From: CAMLQK01 sp035690865
GTDB taxonomy: Bacteria > Patescibacteriota > Saccharimonadia > Saccharimonadales > UBA4665
DNA: 64,000 nt
Reading direction: 5' to 3'
Assembly: GCA_035690865.1 (NCBI GenBank)
Contig: DASSKE010000002.1
Location: 181,704-245,703, forward strand
Shown here: positions 8,991-16,567 of the stretch, piece by piece
How positions within the stretch are numbered: position 1 is the stretch's first letter
Layout of the letters: every line of letters starts with the position of its first letter
Notes under the pieces: generated by a model
Told to the model about the DNA's origin: nothing
Databases searched by the model: none
The model's input: only the letters and a program-made list of their open reading frames with translations
Made by a program: the position numbers and the translations under genes

Positions 8991-9931
8991 CGACGAGCGA
9001 CCAACGCTGCGACATCCTCAAAGGTAGGCAACGTATCTTGTGAGATTTTGAGGGCTGCCGTAGCACAGCCAAAAGCGACGCTGGCAAGAATATCTTGCTT
9101 GCGATGCTGAGCGGCGATAAAGCCGGCATTAAAGCTATCGCCTGCGCCGATGCTATGTATAGGTTTTACAAGGTATGCAGGCACCGTTACCAGCTTATCA
9201 TCTGCCATAGTCACGGCTCCCTTTTGGCTGTTCTTTACAACGGTAGTGCCGCGATTCTCTCGCTGCATTAGCCTAAGACCTTCTTCTAGCGAAGAAACAT
9301 TCCAGAGCTGTATAAATTCATCAACGCTCGGCAGGTAAAAGTCAGCAACCATGGCTAAGCTGCGCATAATCTTTTTATCGTCTTCCGTGACGCTATTGTT
9401 GAGGCGGCCATGGTCGAGCACCACTTTTGCTCCCGCCGACTGCGCTTCGGTGGCCAGCTGCACAAAAGCAGGCATCAGCTCCTTAAGCTTAAAACAGCCG
9501 CCCAAGTACAGATAGGCACTACCGGGCAGTAGTTGAGAAACGCGATCGTAAACTTCTGTAGCACCCAACGATTTATTTGCCGTACCAGCCACGGTCATAG
9601 CACTGCGGCCATCGGGTGCAATCATATTAAAGCTGATACAGGTCGAAACTTCACTTGAGGTAATCACGGCGGGGTGTACCCGTGCTTTTTGAAGGAGGTC
9701 TACGAACGTATGGCCGAATGTATCCTCGCCAACTTTGCCCACAAAAGTAGTTGGTGTATCAAGTGAGGAGCAAAGCCGGGCAAAATTAACCGCTGAGCCG
9801 CCAAGCTCAACAAGATAATCACCGCCAACAACTTCAGTCTCTAACTGTAAGCCTCCCTCATTAATAGGAAAGCCCGGTACATTTATGTCAACGTAAGCTC
9901 CGCCAATTGCAATCAATTCACCATGTTTCAT
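8987..9931 (-). CDS. PfkB-family carbohydrate kinase
   Basis: A sugar or nucleoside kinase of the ribokinase fold, 314 residues. It shows the N-terminal IAIGGAYVDINVPGFP, the glycine motif VELGGSAVNFARLCSSL, and the C-terminal signature SIGAGDSFNAGFIAAQH (about 259-275) with the catalytic Asp in GAGD. Family members phosphorylate ribose, fructose-phosphates or nucleosides; the exact substrate is unclear. I chose the ATG at 9931 over one 10 codons upstream because a TATGAT box lies exactly six bases before it, so the upstream codons would lie in the promoter. Confidence 0.85.
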   Translation of the reverse strand: MKHGELIAIGGAYVDINVPGFPINEGGLQLETEVVGGDYLVELGGSAVNFARLCSSLDTPTTFVGKVGEDTFGHTFVDLLQKARVHPAVITSSEVSTCISFNMIAPDGRSAMTVAGTANKSLGATEVYDRVSQLLPGSAYLYLGGCFKLKELMPAFVQLATEAQSAGAKVVLDHGRLNNSVTEDDKKIMRSLAMVADFYLPSVDEFIQLWNVSSLEEGLRLMQRENRGTTVVKNSQKGAVTMADDKLVTVPAYLVKPIHSIGAGDSFNAGFIAAQHRKQDILASVAFGCATAALKISQDTLPTFEDVAALVARR

Positions 9932-9937
9932 GTGGTT

Positions 9938-9943
9938 ATCATA
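9938..9943 (-). promoter_or_regulatory. -10 box of the PfkB gene (leaderless)
   Basis: TATGAT on the minus strand, six bases before the ATG. The predicted transcription start is the A of the start codon. Confidence 0.55.
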
Positions 9944-9992
9944 GCAGACTTTGGCCGACAAAAAAGTAGTAGGCAGGGCGCCTGAAAACTGG

Positions 9993-9998
9993 TATAAT
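9993..9998 (+). promoter_or_regulatory. -10 box of tRNA-Leu
   Basis: TATAAT 13 bases before the mature 5' end of tRNA-Leu; no clear -35 box. Confidence 0.6.
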
Positions 9999-10011
9999 CA
10001 GCGTGTCACAT

Positions 10012-10096
10012 GGGGATGTGGTGGAATTGGTAGACACGCATGCCTTAGGAGCATGTGCCTTGCGGCGTGAAGGTTCAAGTCCTTTCATCCCCACCA
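10012..10096 (+). tRNA. tRNA-Leu (anticodon UAG)
   Basis: Acceptor GGGGATG/CATCCCC, discriminator A and an encoded CCA. The anticodon stem CATGC/GCATG encloses CTTAGGA, giving anticodon TAG, which reads CUA. The long variable arm and GGTTCAAGT T-arm fit a class II tRNA-Leu. It is 85 bases including CCA. Confidence 0.96.
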
Positions 10097-10110
10097 AAAA
10101 ATAATACCTG

Positions 10111-10136
10111 CCGGCCAAAAATAGGCCGGTTTTTTA
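10111..10136 (+). terminator. Terminator after tRNA-Leu
   Basis: Stem CCGGCC/GGCCGG with a seven-base A-rich loop, followed by TTTTTTA. Confidence 0.85.
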
Positions 10137-10155
10137 TTGGCGCGTTTGTGTAGGA

Positions 10156-10809
10156 TTAAACATCTGGATGCATGACTTCGGTGGCGACAATCAGGCGCTC
10201 GCCGAGCGCTTTGTTAGTGTCAAAACGGTGCCATGGAATGCCCGGCCCGGTACCAGTAAAGATCACCGTATCTCCTGCCTGCACACTGCTGCGGTAGACT
10301 AATGGGTTCGTCAGCCGCACATCTACCAGGCCACGGAGTAAAAGACTGTGCGGATCACTTTGAGGGTTTTCCTCGTAAAAATTGGTATCACTGTATGCCT
10401 CCACCAAGTCGGGGCGCGAGCCGCAAAATGCCATAAAAACATCGCCGCCGCCGGAAGTAGTAGTGTGCACATATGGGCTAAAGTGGGTGCCCAGCGCATT
10501 CTCTACCTGAACATTAGCTACATCTTCATGAAATTCGCCAACTTCGTTTTGCCCAAGGCCATTAAAATCGTCAAGGGAGTGTACATCAAAGTCCAAACCC
10601 GTGTCACGCTGCATCGCCCGGTATACGTCCTCGACTATGTCATGATGGCGTCCAACTGCCTGTACGGAATCGTAACACCTACGATTCGTCCTTATAAGGA
10701 ACCCGGGAAACTGCTTCTCGCGCAATCCTGTCAGGTGGCTGTAGATGTTTTTGCGGTTAGTTATTTGGGGCAAGTCGCAATACACGGCTGGCGCTAATGT
10801 CTCACTCAT
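10156..10809 (-). CDS. Hypothetical protein, possible double-stranded beta-helix fold
   Basis: I do not recognise this 217-residue protein. The C-terminal half has AGDTVIFTGTGPGIPWHRFD and then ERLIVATEVM, a pattern reminiscent of cupin or 2-oxoglutarate-oxygenase-like beta-helices, with a possible earlier histidine cluster (THFSPYVH). A proper HxD...H set is not evident, so this is a weak guess. The open frame runs further upstream, but I place the start at MSETLAP because a TACACT box lies exactly six bases before that ATG, predicting a leaderless mRNA. It ends next to the tRNA-Leu terminator. Confidence 0.55.
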   Translation of the reverse strand: MSETLAPAVYCDLPQITNRKNIYSHLTGLREKQFPGFLIRTNRRCYDSVQAVGRHHDIVEDVYRAMQRDTGLDFDVHSLDDFNGLGQNEVGEFHEDVANVQVENALGTHFSPYVHTTTSGGGDVFMAFCGSRPDLVEAYSDTNFYEENPQSDPHSLLLRGLVDVRLTNPLVYRSSVQAGDTVIFTGTGPGIPWHRFDTNKALGERLIVATEVMHPDV

Positions 10810-10815
10810 GTCATA

Positions 10816-10821
10816 AGTGTA
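10816..10821 (-). promoter_or_regulatory. -10 box of the 10809 gene (leaderless)
   Basis: TACACT on the minus strand with six bases to the ATG; the predicted transcription start coincides with the start codon. Confidence 0.5.
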
Positions 10822-10874
10822 CTCTGCGGAGGCCACTATGCAAAGCGTTAGAATTGTAGTATTATAGGCCTGAA

Positions 10875-10928
10875 ATGACCAGTAAGCGACAGTACCATAG
10901 CCATATGCAGCCGGAAAATCGCGGTTAA
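10875..10928 (+). CDS. Candidate hisS leader peptide (17 codons, His-Ser-His)
   Basis: A short frame reading MTSKRQYHSHMQPENRG and then TAA. Two histidine codons (CAT AGC CAT, 10896-10904) lie in the middle. A TATTAT box at 10860-10865 would start RNA about three bases before the ATG. The last codons contain TCGCGG (10919-10924), which can pair with CCGCGA (10965-10970) in the 5' arm of the terminator that follows. This is the geometry of a peptide-controlled attenuator. The frame itself is too short to prove translation. Confidence 0.4.
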   Translation: MTSKRQYHSHMQPENRG

Positions 10929-10960
10929 TTTGCCATTGCCTAAAACACAACGTCAAAACA

Positions 10961-10988
10961 AGCGCCGCGAATGACCGGCGCTTTTTTA
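10961..10988 (+). terminator. Terminator/attenuator hairpin upstream of hisS
   Basis: Stem AGCGCCG/CGGCGCT with an eight-base loop, then CTTTTTTA. No plus-strand gene other than the short leader frame precedes it, and hisS starts 48 bases later, so its likely role is control of hisS. A TATACAAT-like sequence at 11005-11012 could be a second, internal hisS promoter. Confidence 0.7.
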
Positions 10989-11035
10989 TTTACTCCCATT
11001 TTGCTATACAATAAAGGTGAAGGACCAAAGACTGT

Positions 11036-12352
11036 ATGAATCTATCAACCCAGCCATATAAGGGCGCCCGCGACTTCTACCCAGAAGATAAGCGATTGCA
11101 AAAGTACATGTTTGGCATGATGCGCCGTACTGTTGAAAAGTATGGTTACGAAGAGTATGACGCTCCAGTGCTTGAGCCAATCGAACTATATCTCGCCAAA
11201 ACTGGCGAAGAAATCGTTCACGAACAAACCTATGTTTTTGAAGATCGAGGTGGCCGCACAATGACCATCCGCCCAGAGATGACACCAACAGTCAGCCGTA
11301 TGGTGGCTGCTCGTCGTCAGGAATTGGGCTATCCACTGCGTTGGTACTCTATTCCTAACCTGTGGCGTTACGAGCGTCCCCAGCGTGGTCGCTTACGTGA
11401 ACACTGGCAGCTCAACGTTGATATCTTCGGTGTAGCCGATACAACAGCCGAAATTGAGCTTATTCAAATTGCCGATGATCTGTTGCGCTCGTTTGGAGCC
11501 ACTCACGACATGTATAGTATCCGCATTAACAGCCGTAAGCTCATGGACTTTATCCTGCACGGTTACCTTGGCCTGAGCAAAACGCAATCACACACGCTGG
11601 TAAAACTCATCGACCGTATGCACAAGATGCCTAAGGATGTTTTTGCGGCTGAGGCCGACGCCATATTTACCCCAACACAGCGAGATGAGGGCGCCAGCAA
11701 TAAGCTGCTCGGCCTCCTTAAGCTGAAGCAGATTGGCCACATGCCAGAGGTTATCCGTAATCACCATGCTATGGCCGAGATTAAGCAACTGCTCGCCACC
11801 CTGCAAGATATGCACATTACCAATGCGGTCTTTGATATTACACTTATGCGCGGGTTCGACTACTACACTGACATTGTATTCGAGGTGTTTGACATGCATC
11901 CAGATAATAATCGTTCCATGTTTGGCGGTGGCCGCTACGACGGGCTGGTCGGCTTATTTGGTGTTGAGCCAGTCCCGACCGTGGGATTTGGCATGGGCGA
12001 CGTGACCTTGCAAGCATTTTTGGAGGGCCATGACCTATTACCTAACTTGCGGCCAGAAACAGATGTGTACGTCATTCTGGTAGGCGACGTGTACGATGAT
12101 GCGATGCGAGTGGTGCGCGAACTGCGGCAGATGGGAGTAAATGCAGCCGTTGATACGTCTGGCCGCAAAGCGGACAAGCAAATTAAGACGGCCCTCAAAA
12201 AAGGCATCAATTATGTCATGTTTATTGGCAGCAAAGAACTGACTGATGAGCTTTTTGGCATTAAAAACCTTGCGACCGGTATAGAAGAACATCACAGTCT
12301 TTCGCGTATTGTAAGTATTGTAAAGGATCATCGAGACGACGAGGACCTATGA
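11036..12352 (+). CDS. hisS: Histidyl-tRNA synthetase
   Basis: Class II HisRS of 438 residues that charges tRNA-His. It starts with the typical PYKGARDFYPEDKRLQKYMF. Motif 2 is visible as NLWRYERPQRGRLREHWQLN (about 107-126), the histidine-binding motif as TLMRGFDYYTDIVFEV (about 265-280), and motif 3 around FGGGRYDGLVGLFG with TVGFGMGD. The C-terminal anticodon-binding domain (about 340-430) includes DTSGRKADKQIKTALKKG. GAAGGA lies 12 bases before the ATG. The gene overlaps the next by four bases. Its leader suggests control by histidine supply. Confidence 0.97.
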   Translation: MNLSTQPYKGARDFYPEDKRLQKYMFGMMRRTVEKYGYEEYDAPVLEPIELYLAKTGEEIVHEQTYVFEDRGGRTMTIRPEMTPTVSRMVAARRQELGYPLRWYSIPNLWRYERPQRGRLREHWQLNVDIFGVADTTAEIELIQIADDLLRSFGATHDMYSIRINSRKLMDFILHGYLGLSKTQSHTLVKLIDRMHKMPKDVFAAEADAIFTPTQRDEGASNKLLGLLKLKQIGHMPEVIRNHHAMAEIKQLLATLQDMHITNAVFDITLMRGFDYYTDIVFEVFDMHPDNNRSMFGGGRYDGLVGLFGVEPVPTVGFGMGDVTLQAFLEGHDLLPNLRPETDVYVILVGDVYDDAMRVVRELRQMGVNAAVDTSGRKADKQIKTALKKGINYVMFIGSKELTDELFGIKNLATGIEEHHSLSRIVSIVKDHRDDEDL

Positions 12353-12801
12353 CCGGCACGAATCACGCAATCACTGGCGCAATAATTGGCTCTGTAGTAG
12401 CATCGCCCGCATTGGCGTTGCCGCTGGCTTTTTTGTCCCATTTTGTACTGGATGCGCTGCCTCATTATGGCGAAGTCTCTAAAGAGCTTAACCGCCGCCG
12501 GTTCCTTGTAGCGATAGCTTTGGATACCCTTGCTGTGCTGGCCCTCCTGTTGTACCTTATTGTGCAACGCCCGTCGCATTGGATAGTGGCTGCTATAGGC
12601 GCTCTCCTGGCGATGAGTCCGGATATTATGTGGCTTCCAAACTTTATTAGAGGAGTCCGTAAAAAGGCCGAACGATCGCATAATATTCTTATGTCATGGC
12701 ATGATCGCATCCAGCGCGAACACGTGTGGGGCATTTTTGTAGAAGCAGCTTGGCTTTTGGCAATGTTGCCGCTTTTATTACACGCCGCTAGCCCAAGCTA
12801 G
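12349..12801 (+). CDS. YdjM-like integral membrane protein
   Basis: A 150-residue membrane protein with about four hydrophobic segments. It has an N-terminal NHAITGAIIG and SHFVLDALPHY, the conserved His/Asp pattern of the YdjM/LexA-binding-type membrane family (PF04307, annotated as possible metal-dependent hydrolase). A conserved PDIMWLP follows. Function is not established for the family. It starts inside the hisS stop (ATGA), so translation of the two is coupled. Confidence 0.6.
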   Translation: MTGTNHAITGAIIGSVVASPALALPLAFLSHFVLDALPHYGEVSKELNRRRFLVAIALDTLAVLALLLYLIVQRPSHWIVAAIGALLAMSPDIMWLPNFIRGVRKKAERSHNILMSWHDRIQREHVWGIFVEAAWLLAMLPLLLHAASPS

Positions 12802-12831
12802 CTTTTGCTGGCCAAACAAGGTGTAATCTGT

Positions 12832-12837
12832 TACAGT
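12832..12837 (+). promoter_or_regulatory. -10 box of tig (leaderless)
   Basis: TACAGT eight bases before the ATG of tig. No Shine-Dalgarno sequence is present in the short gap. Confidence 0.45.
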
Positions 12838-12845
12838 ACATAGTT

Positions 12846-14153
12846 ATGCAAGTGACTCAAAAAAATCTCACCGAAACCAATGTGCAGTTAACGCTTTTGG
12901 CCGATGCCGAATTGCTGACTGCCGCTAAGAATCAGGCTCTCGAAAGTCTCGCTAAGAACATGCGACTTCAGGGCTTCCGTCAGGGCAAAGCTCCGCTTAA
13001 CCTTGTCGAGAAAAACGCCGATCCAACGGCACTACAAACCGAATTTCTTGATATTGCCATGAACGAAATGTACGCCCAGGCAATTGTCGAGAAAAAGCTC
13101 CGGCCTATAGCTCAGCCAAAAGTCGCCGTTAAGAAGTTTGTGCCTTTTGACACTCTTGAGCTTGAGGTAGAAGTTGACATTATCGGCGAAGTAAAGCTTG
13201 CCGATTACAAGAACATCAAAATCGAAAAGCCGGCAGTAAAAGTAAGCGCTAAAGAAGTTGAAGAAGTGCTTGAGAATCTGCAAACCCGCGAAGCAGAAAA
13301 AGTAGATGTTGACCGCGCCGCTAAAGACGGTGACGAAACAACCATCGATTTCAAGGGTGTAGATGCTAAAACTAAAGAAGCTATTGCCGGTGCTGAAGGC
13401 AAGGGCTACCCGCTTGTACTGGGCAGCAACACCTTTATACCGGGTTTTGAGCCAAACCTTATTGGCCTTAAGCCAGGCGAAGAAAAGACCTTTGACATTA
13501 CATTTCCTAAAGATTACGGCGTAAAGGCGTTGCAGAACCGCAAAGTGACCTTTACGGTAACCGTCTCCAAAATCCAAGAGCTTAAAAAGCCTGCTGTTGA
13601 TGATACGCTGGCTGCCAAAGTTGGTCCTTTTAAGAACGTTGCCGAACTGAAAGACGACATTAAAAAACAGCTCCAAACCGAAAAAGAACACCAGGCCGAC
13701 CGCGATTTTACAGACAAGCTGGTTCTGGAGATCACTAAAAAGTCCAAAGCAGCACTCCCTAAGAGCCTTATCGAAGAGCAAATTGAGCGCATTTTAGCCG
13801 ACCAGCGCCAGAACATTATGTACCGTGGCATGACTTGGCCCGAATTCCTCGAATCCGAGGGCAAGACCGAGGATGAATACCGCGAATCACTTCGTGAAGA
13901 CGCCGAAACCCGGGTTAAGGCTGGTATTGTTCTTTCCGAAGTAGCTGAAGCAGAGAAGCTGACCGTTACCAACGAAGAACTTGAGGTGCAGATACAGCTC
14001 TTAAAGGGCCGCTATCCTGACGAGAAAATGCAGGCAGAACTCGATAAACCAGAGAATCGCCGCGATATCGTTTCTCGCATCTTGAGCGACAAGACCCTCA
14101 TGAAGCTTAAGGAATACGCAGCTAAGGCCACTCCCGCAAAAGCCAAAAAGTAA
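12846..14153 (+). CDS. tig: Trigger factor
   Basis: The ribosome-bound chaperone, 435 residues. The N-terminal ribosome-binding domain (about 1-110) carries the signature LRLQGFRQGKAP-like MRLQGFRQGKAPLNLV. The FKBP-type prolyl isomerase domain (about 145-240) reads DGDETTIDFKG, then LVLGSNTFIPGFEPNLIGLK. The C-terminal helical arms (about 250-420) form the substrate cradle, and the end is Ala/Lys-rich. Tig precedes clpP in many bacteria; here only 81 bases separate them, and clpP has its own heat-shock operator. Confidence 0.97.
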   Translation: MQVTQKNLTETNVQLTLLADAELLTAAKNQALESLAKNMRLQGFRQGKAPLNLVEKNADPTALQTEFLDIAMNEMYAQAIVEKKLRPIAQPKVAVKKFVPFDTLELEVEVDIIGEVKLADYKNIKIEKPAVKVSAKEVEEVLENLQTREAEKVDVDRAAKDGDETTIDFKGVDAKTKEAIAGAEGKGYPLVLGSNTFIPGFEPNLIGLKPGEEKTFDITFPKDYGVKALQNRKVTFTVTVSKIQELKKPAVDDTLAAKVGPFKNVAELKDDIKKQLQTEKEHQADRDFTDKLVLEITKKSKAALPKSLIEEQIERILADQRQNIMYRGMTWPEFLESEGKTEDEYRESLREDAETRVKAGIVLSEVAEAEKLTVTNEELEVQIQLLKGRYPDEKMQAELDKPENRRDIVSRILSDKTLMKLKEYAAKATPAKAKK

Positions 14154-14171
14154 CACTCCTCATAAATGTAA

Positions 14172-14198
14172 TTAGCACTCTTGACACGAGAGTGCTAA
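14172..14198 (+). promoter_or_regulatory. CIRCE operator (HrcA site) upstream of clpP
   Basis: TTAGCACTC, nine bases, GAGTGCTAA: both arms match the CIRCE consensus at every base. CIRCE is the operator of the heat-shock repressor HrcA. The spacer contains a TTGACA -35 box (14181-14186). Confidence 0.95.
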
Positions 14199-14210
14199 TT
14201 TATTTATCAT
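14181..14210 (+). promoter_or_regulatory. clpP promoter inside CIRCE
   Basis: TTGACA at 14181-14186, 18-base spacer, TATCAT at 14205-14210; expected start near 14217 and an AGGGGAA site before the clpP ATG. HrcA bound to CIRCE would cover the -35 box and block the polymerase. Confidence 0.8.
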
Positions 14211-14234
14211 AAGAAAGTAATCATAGGGGAAACC

Positions 14235-14846
14235 ATGCAAACGCCAACACAAGTATTAGTTCCAACCGTTATCGAGAGTGATGGCCGCGCCGAGCGAGCC
14301 TACGACATTTACAGCAGGCTTCTTAAAGACCGCATAATCTTTTTAGGCACCGAGGTCAACGAAGCGAGCGCCAACATTATTGTTGCGCAATTGCTCTTTC
14401 TGCAGGCCGAAGATGCTAAAAAGGACATTTTCTTTTACATCAACAGCCCTGGCGGTAGCGTGTACGACGCAATGGCCATTTACGACACTATGCAATACGT
14501 AACGAACGACATTCATACGGTAGGTATCGGTGTGCAGGCCTCTGCAGCAGCTTTCTTGCTTAGCTCGGGCACAAAGGGTAAACGCTCGGTTCTGCCAAAC
14601 GCTACCGTTATGCTGCACCAGCCATCAAGCGGTACTCGGGGTAAGGTGTCTGACATGCAGATTGACCTCGAAGAAGTACTGCGTCTAAAAAAACGCCTTA
14701 ATGAGATTGTTGCCGAAAACACCGGCCAAAAACTTAAGAAAGTGCAAGATGATATGGAGCGCGACTACTGGCTTTCGGCTAAGCAGGCTTTGGAATATGG
14801 CATTGTAGACCAAATTATCACTTCGCCGCCAAAGGCCGATAAATAA
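14235..14846 (+). CDS. clpP: ATP-dependent Clp protease, proteolytic subunit
   Basis: A 203-residue serine protease of the normal ClpP length. The catalytic serine lies in GVQASAAAFLLSSG (about 96-109), the histidine in TVMLHQPSSG (about 125), and the aspartate in the following MQIDLEEVLRLKKRLN region. The N-terminal DRIIFLGTEVNEASANIIVA and INSPGGSVYDAMAIYDTMQ are conserved. Fourteen subunits form the barrel fed by ClpX or ClpC. The ATG is backed by AGGGGAA. It overlaps the next gene by one base and is predicted to be repressed by HrcA. Confidence 0.97.
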   Translation: MQTPTQVLVPTVIESDGRAERAYDIYSRLLKDRIIFLGTEVNEASANIIVAQLLFLQAEDAKKDIFFYINSPGGSVYDAMAIYDTMQYVTNDIHTVGIGVQASAAAFLLSSGTKGKRSVLPNATVMLHQPSSGTRGKVSDMQIDLEEVLRLKKRLNEIVAENTGQKLKKVQDDMERDYWLSAKQALEYGIVDQIITSPPKADK

Positions 14847-15550
14847 TGCCGGAACTTGCCAATCAACCAGCGCATCTCAAGTATCCCAACATAGTATTAG
14901 ACGGCCAGAATCCTTTGCGTGTTGACCGCCTTGTTACCCCAGTAGATGCATTTGATGCCGCCCCTGGCATTCAGCGATTAATGAGGGACACCTACACGCA
15001 GTTATTTGCTACGGGTGATAGCCCGCTTATGCAGTCCGAGGCAATTAACGCGCAATTCAATCCAGATGATCCGCAGGCTATAGCCGAGCAAGCCCAGCGA
15101 ATCCTCGACTGGACAAACGGCCAGCAAAGCCAGTATTGGGTCGCCAGTATACCAAGAGAAGAGGAATCTACGCTTGTAGGCTTTGCAAAAGTCACTCCTT
15201 CGCGGCCGCGTCTCTTTGCGCGCGGAGAGAATATATATCTTAACGATATCGCCATTCAGCCTGAGATGCAGGGTCGCAGTGTTGACCTGGCATTGCTGCG
15301 ATCGATTATGCGTTTTGGCGGCTACAGCGAGAGTGCGTACCTCGTAACAGATACCTTTGCACAAGATGTTCGATTTAACCAATGTTTGACGGAAGAGTTT
15401 GCAATGGCTAAAACCGGGCGCACAGTGATGCAAAAAATCTGCGGCGCTGAAGTTGCCATGCATCGTGTGGTGACTCGTCGTTCTACGGACATCGGACGAA
15501 TAGCATCGCGGTTAGAGCGGAACCATCCTGAACTTGTCAGTCTTCAATAA
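14846..15550 (+). CDS. GNAT-like acetyltransferase
   Basis: A 234-residue protein. The central part has a GNAT-type core: STLVGFAKVTPSRP (beta strands), then YLNDIAIQPEMQGRSVDLAL (about 131-150), resembling motif A, which binds acetyl-CoA (usual pattern Q/RxxGxG/A). The glycine loop is not perfect (QGRSVD), so activity is uncertain. The substrate is unknown. Its ATG overlaps the clpP stop (TAATG), so it is translated with clpP and may share its heat-shock control. Confidence 0.55.
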   Translation: MPELANQPAHLKYPNIVLDGQNPLRVDRLVTPVDAFDAAPGIQRLMRDTYTQLFATGDSPLMQSEAINAQFNPDDPQAIAEQAQRILDWTNGQQSQYWVASIPREEESTLVGFAKVTPSRPRLFARGENIYLNDIAIQPEMQGRSVDLALLRSIMRFGGYSESAYLVTDTFAQDVRFNQCLTEEFAMAKTGRTVMQKICGAEVAMHRVVTRRSTDIGRIASRLERNHPELVSLQ

Positions 15551-15579
15551 AAACGCTTGTGTTTTAGGGGAGCCCCCTG

Positions 15580-15585
15580 TATAAA
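15580..15585 (+). promoter_or_regulatory. -10 box of the 15593 gene (leaderless)
   Basis: TATAAA with seven bases to the ATG, and TTGTGT 16 bases upstream of it as a possible -35 box. Confidence 0.5.
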
Positions 15586-15592
15586 CAAGCAC

Positions 15593-16336
15593 ATGACAGA
15601 ACACATGCCTCCAGCTCCACGACAATTTACGCCCTATACTGACTTCGTAGAAGAGTTAGCAGTGTATCAACAGGGGGGAGAAGTCCTTCGTGTTGGCTCA
15701 CTCAACATGCAAAGCCTAAGCGAGCACCATGCCGGTGTGCGGGTAATGGCAGAGCAAATACAACGCACTCGTGGAAAAGATACGCTTGATTGGTTGCCGT
15801 ACGGATATCGTAGTGACGAGGAACGCAAACACCTTGAAGCACTCCACAAACTTCATTATCCTGGCAGTATTCCGCAAGAAGCTTGTCAGGGCGCCGAGTT
15901 CATTGCTAAGACGCTTGTTGCGGCCGCGGGTACACACCTGGTAGTCACCGACAGCGAATTGCTTTGCGAACGTTCCGTGCAAGCACATTTGCACCTTCGT
16001 GAAGAAAGAGGTGTCTTGAAAGTAACCGAGCTTCTTACCGACGATCTATCCTATGCGAAGGGGTACGAAAACGCTGCTGCGGCGGCCTTATACCTTGCGA
16101 TGGAGGGCATTAATAAGGGCACAGAAACCCTGACGGTGGCTTGTCCGCCTGCCTACGCGACCGAAGAGAATAGAGAATCACCATTATTTGCAGCGTTTAC
16201 CGGCCGCGCGCCACGTAGAGGAAGCATGAGGCTAGTTGGCGCTATACCGCAAGTTCGTGAGCAACTAGAACAACAATACGGCTTAACGCCAAGCTTTCTT
16301 GAGCGCAGGCGCAAGCGGCATCAACAAAAGCCTTGA
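15593..16336 (+). CDS. Hypothetical protein
   Basis: I do not recognise this 247-residue soluble protein. It is rich in Ala, Glu and Arg, has GYENAAAAALYLAMEGINKG (about 163-182) as a helical stretch, and ends in a very basic tail (LERRRKRHQQKP). No signal peptide or membrane segment is seen. The start MTEHMPPAP was chosen because a TATAAA box sits seven bases upstream; an upstream in-frame ATG would lie in the promoter. The stop TGA is part of the -35 box of rpoB. Confidence 0.6.
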   Translation: MTEHMPPAPRQFTPYTDFVEELAVYQQGGEVLRVGSLNMQSLSEHHAGVRVMAEQIQRTRGKDTLDWLPYGYRSDEERKHLEALHKLHYPGSIPQEACQGAEFIAKTLVAAAGTHLVVTDSELLCERSVQAHLHLREERGVLKVTELLTDDLSYAKGYENAAAAALYLAMEGINKGTETLTVACPPAYATEENRESPLFAAFTGRAPRRGSMRLVGAIPQVREQLEQQYGLTPSFLERRRKRHQQKP

Positions 16337-16361
16337 CATTTGACCCTACTACGATCATACT
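16333..16361 (+). promoter_or_regulatory. rpoBC promoter
   Basis: Consensus TTGACA at 16333-16338, 17-base spacer, CATACT at 16356-16361. Expected start near 16368. Confidence 0.7.
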
Positions 16362-16365
16362 CATA

Positions 16366-16567
16366 CCCTAAGAAGTAGTGTAAGTTCGAGGCGCTGTATC
16401 TTCCACTTCAATAAGCGGTTTATATATGTGTCCTCAAAAGAGCTTAGGGATCTTCGCGCGCAAAAACTTAACAGCAAAAAGACTTACCAATGTAAACTCG
16501 CTATTAACGGCGAGGCCTTGTCTGTCCGGACGGCAAGGCAGTAAAGAAGGGGAATCGTAGTTATCCT
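16366..16567 (+). promoter_or_regulatory. Structured 5' leader of rpoB (about 200 bases)
   Basis: CCCTAAG (16366-16372) can pair with CTTAGGG (16443-16449), closing a large domain. CTCGC/GCGAG and GCCTTG/CAAGGC hairpins follow. The leader may carry autogenous or termination control. A GAAGGGG sequence lies about 16 bases before the ATG, which is far for a Shine-Dalgarno site. No rplJL precedes rpoB, unlike in most bacteria. Confidence 0.45.

Noticed and set aside
10348..10797. Open frame of 149 codons on the plus strand opposite the 10156-10809 gene
   Set aside because: It has no promoter or ribosome-binding site and lies antisense to a gene with a well-placed -10 box; the amino-acid pattern looks like a shadow.
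10829..11035. T-box riboswitch before hisS
   Set aside because: No TGGNACC T-box sequence and no stem I architecture; the leader-peptide model explains the terminator better.
13032..13781. Minus-strand frame of 249 codons within tig
   Set aside because: Phe/Leu-rich shadow of Lys/Glu-rich coding in trigger factor; no homology or start site visible.
16366..16560. SRP RNA or another housekeeping RNA upstream of rpoB
   Set aside because: No conserved SRP tetraloop domain or other known RNA motif; the segment is better read as the rpoB leader.
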